Shown piece after piece: positions 35,610 to 36,162 of a DNA stretch of 36,162 bases. Made by a program: the position numbers and the translations under genes. Source of the stretch: Candidatus Sulfotelmatobacter sp. (lineage in GTDB: Bacteria; Acidobacteriota; Terriglobia; Terriglobales; Acidobacteriaceae); assembly GCA_030038125.1 (NCBI GenBank), contig JASHPL010000359.1, positions 1 to 36,162 of the forward strand, read 5' to 3'. Within the stretch, counting starts at the first letter, position 1, and each line of letters opens with the position of its first letter. Under the pieces are notes generated by a model. It had not been told where the DNA came from and made no database searches. It saw only the letters and a list, made by a program, of their open reading frames with translations.

Positions 35610-35977
35610 GGGGGCGTCACGGTTTCGACGGGGATGCTTGCGGCCAGGAGGCATGCCGGGGTGCACACACCCGTAATCGCGTGCAAAACTAGAAATGCCA
35701 CACCTCAAATGGCATACGCTGCTTAATTAATTAAGTAGCCGTCCCAGGAGGCTTTGCTCGCGGGCCTCCGAAGGACGTCGCACGGCGAGCTGCTCTTCCC
35801 GTCTACGTCTGGGGCGGGAGGTTAAGACCACAGGCTAGCGGAGCGCGTTTCTTGTCCGTTCTGAGCGCGCGCTGCGAACGTCTTGAGGTAATGCTCAAGG
35901 CAGGAACTGGACTAAGCATGTAGTCTCTTGACCAGTGACATTTTCGGACGCGGGTTCGACTCCCGCCGCCTCCACCA
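35610..35977 (+). ncRNA. ssrA: tmRNA (transfer-messenger RNA)
   Basis: tmRNA rescues stalled ribosomes with SmpB and adds a degradation tag. The 5' end GGGGGCG pairs with CGCCTCC before the encoded CCA-type 3' end (ACCA at 35974-35977), forming the acceptor stem with one G-U pair. The 5' segment GGTTTCGACGGGGATG and the 3' GGTTCGACTCCCGCC T-arm are conserved tmRNA elements. The internal reading frame ends GCATACGCTGCTTAA (tag ends AYAA). The 368-nt length and one-piece form are typical. The fourth-position G-rich 5' end and the complete T-loop make the call certain. Confidence 0.96.
35697..35726 (+). other. Tag-peptide reading frame inside tmRNA
   Basis: From GCC at 35697 to TAA at 35726 the frame encodes ATPQMAYAA, nine residues. 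The AYAA ending is a typical proteolysis signal for ClpXP-like proteases. The resume codon is assigned by resemblance to short acidobacterial tags and the preceding TAGAAAT; an earlier resume codon in the same frame cannot be ruled out. Confidence 0.6.
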
Positions 35978-36162
35978 GTATCTCGTTTATTATCAATTAT
36001 TTAGAAGAATTTTGCACGGGTTACTGCCCGCCTCTCTCAACTTGCTTGAAATCAGCAGTTTTTGATGACGTCTTTTTGTTTCGTACAATTCGGCGCCCTT
36101 TTTCGCTAGGACAATGTCCGTTCCCTAGTGGGGATCACCGCTGCCGTGACTGCCAAGAGTTC

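Noticed and set aside
35483-35692. A 69-residue plus-strand frame near the right end.
   Set aside because: It runs into the tmRNA and has no ribosome-binding site or family resemblance.
35930-35977. A tRNA-like 3' end with CCA.
   Set aside because: It is the T-arm and acceptor stem of the tmRNA, not a separate tRNA gene.

Overview
The window reads as ordinary chromosome from a member of the Acidobacteriota, probably near the Koribacter/Terriglobia lineages. This is inferred from several things seen together. There is a MacB/FtsX-like permease of the acidobacterial orphan type without an ATPase. LptF and LptG are fused into one polypeptide. The G+C content is moderately high. There are bshC, bactofilin and GH57/GlgB glucan genes, and the tmRNA appears to encode a tag ending in AYAA. 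I see no phage, IS element, CRISPR array, rRNA gene or ordinary tRNA gene. The window has 31 protein genes and one tmRNA.

Layout. Positions 1-9750 hold trpE (-), a metallo-beta-lactamase-fold hydrolase (+), glgB (-), the orphan permease (-) and a GH57 glucan enzyme (+). Positions 9830-14710 hold a secreted glycine-zipper protein with a clear terminator, enolase, and the LptF-LptG fusion. Positions 14890-19560 hold a beta-propeller lipoprotein and a Cpx-like module: a response regulator and histidine kinase divergent from a Spy/CpxP-family periplasmic protein, with a tandem direct repeat between them. Positions 19660-23480 hold an ABC exporter with an Asp at the catalytic-Glu position and a loop insertion, two small methyltransferases, and a bactofilin.

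Positions 23650-27430 hold a secreted protein of unknown function (possibly leaderless) and a three-gene unit, mazG - GNAT acyltransferase - OSBS/NSAR. A 12-bp perfect hairpin lies over the GNAT stop codon. Positions 27800-30910 hold glpD facing a glycerophosphodiester phosphodiesterase, so one enzyme makes the glycerol-3-phosphate that the other oxidises; two small proteins follow. Positions 31040-34020 hold a HAD-fold protein, a LysE/RhtB exporter and bshC. Positions 34270-35400 hold a tight three-gene operon of a cysteine-free DUF2089 regulator, a small membrane protein and a SHOCT-like/YvlB-like protein, behind a good sigma70-type promoter. The window ends with ssrA (tmRNA).

The most promising items are the DUF2089/membrane/SHOCT operon, the GNAT-NSAR pair with its hairpin, the Cpx-like module with its putative operator, the ABC exporter half without a visible partner, and the LptFG fusion. 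None is clearly a new system from sequence alone. Start sites were moved from the longest open frame wherever homology, ribosome-binding sites or overlap with neighbours argued for it.
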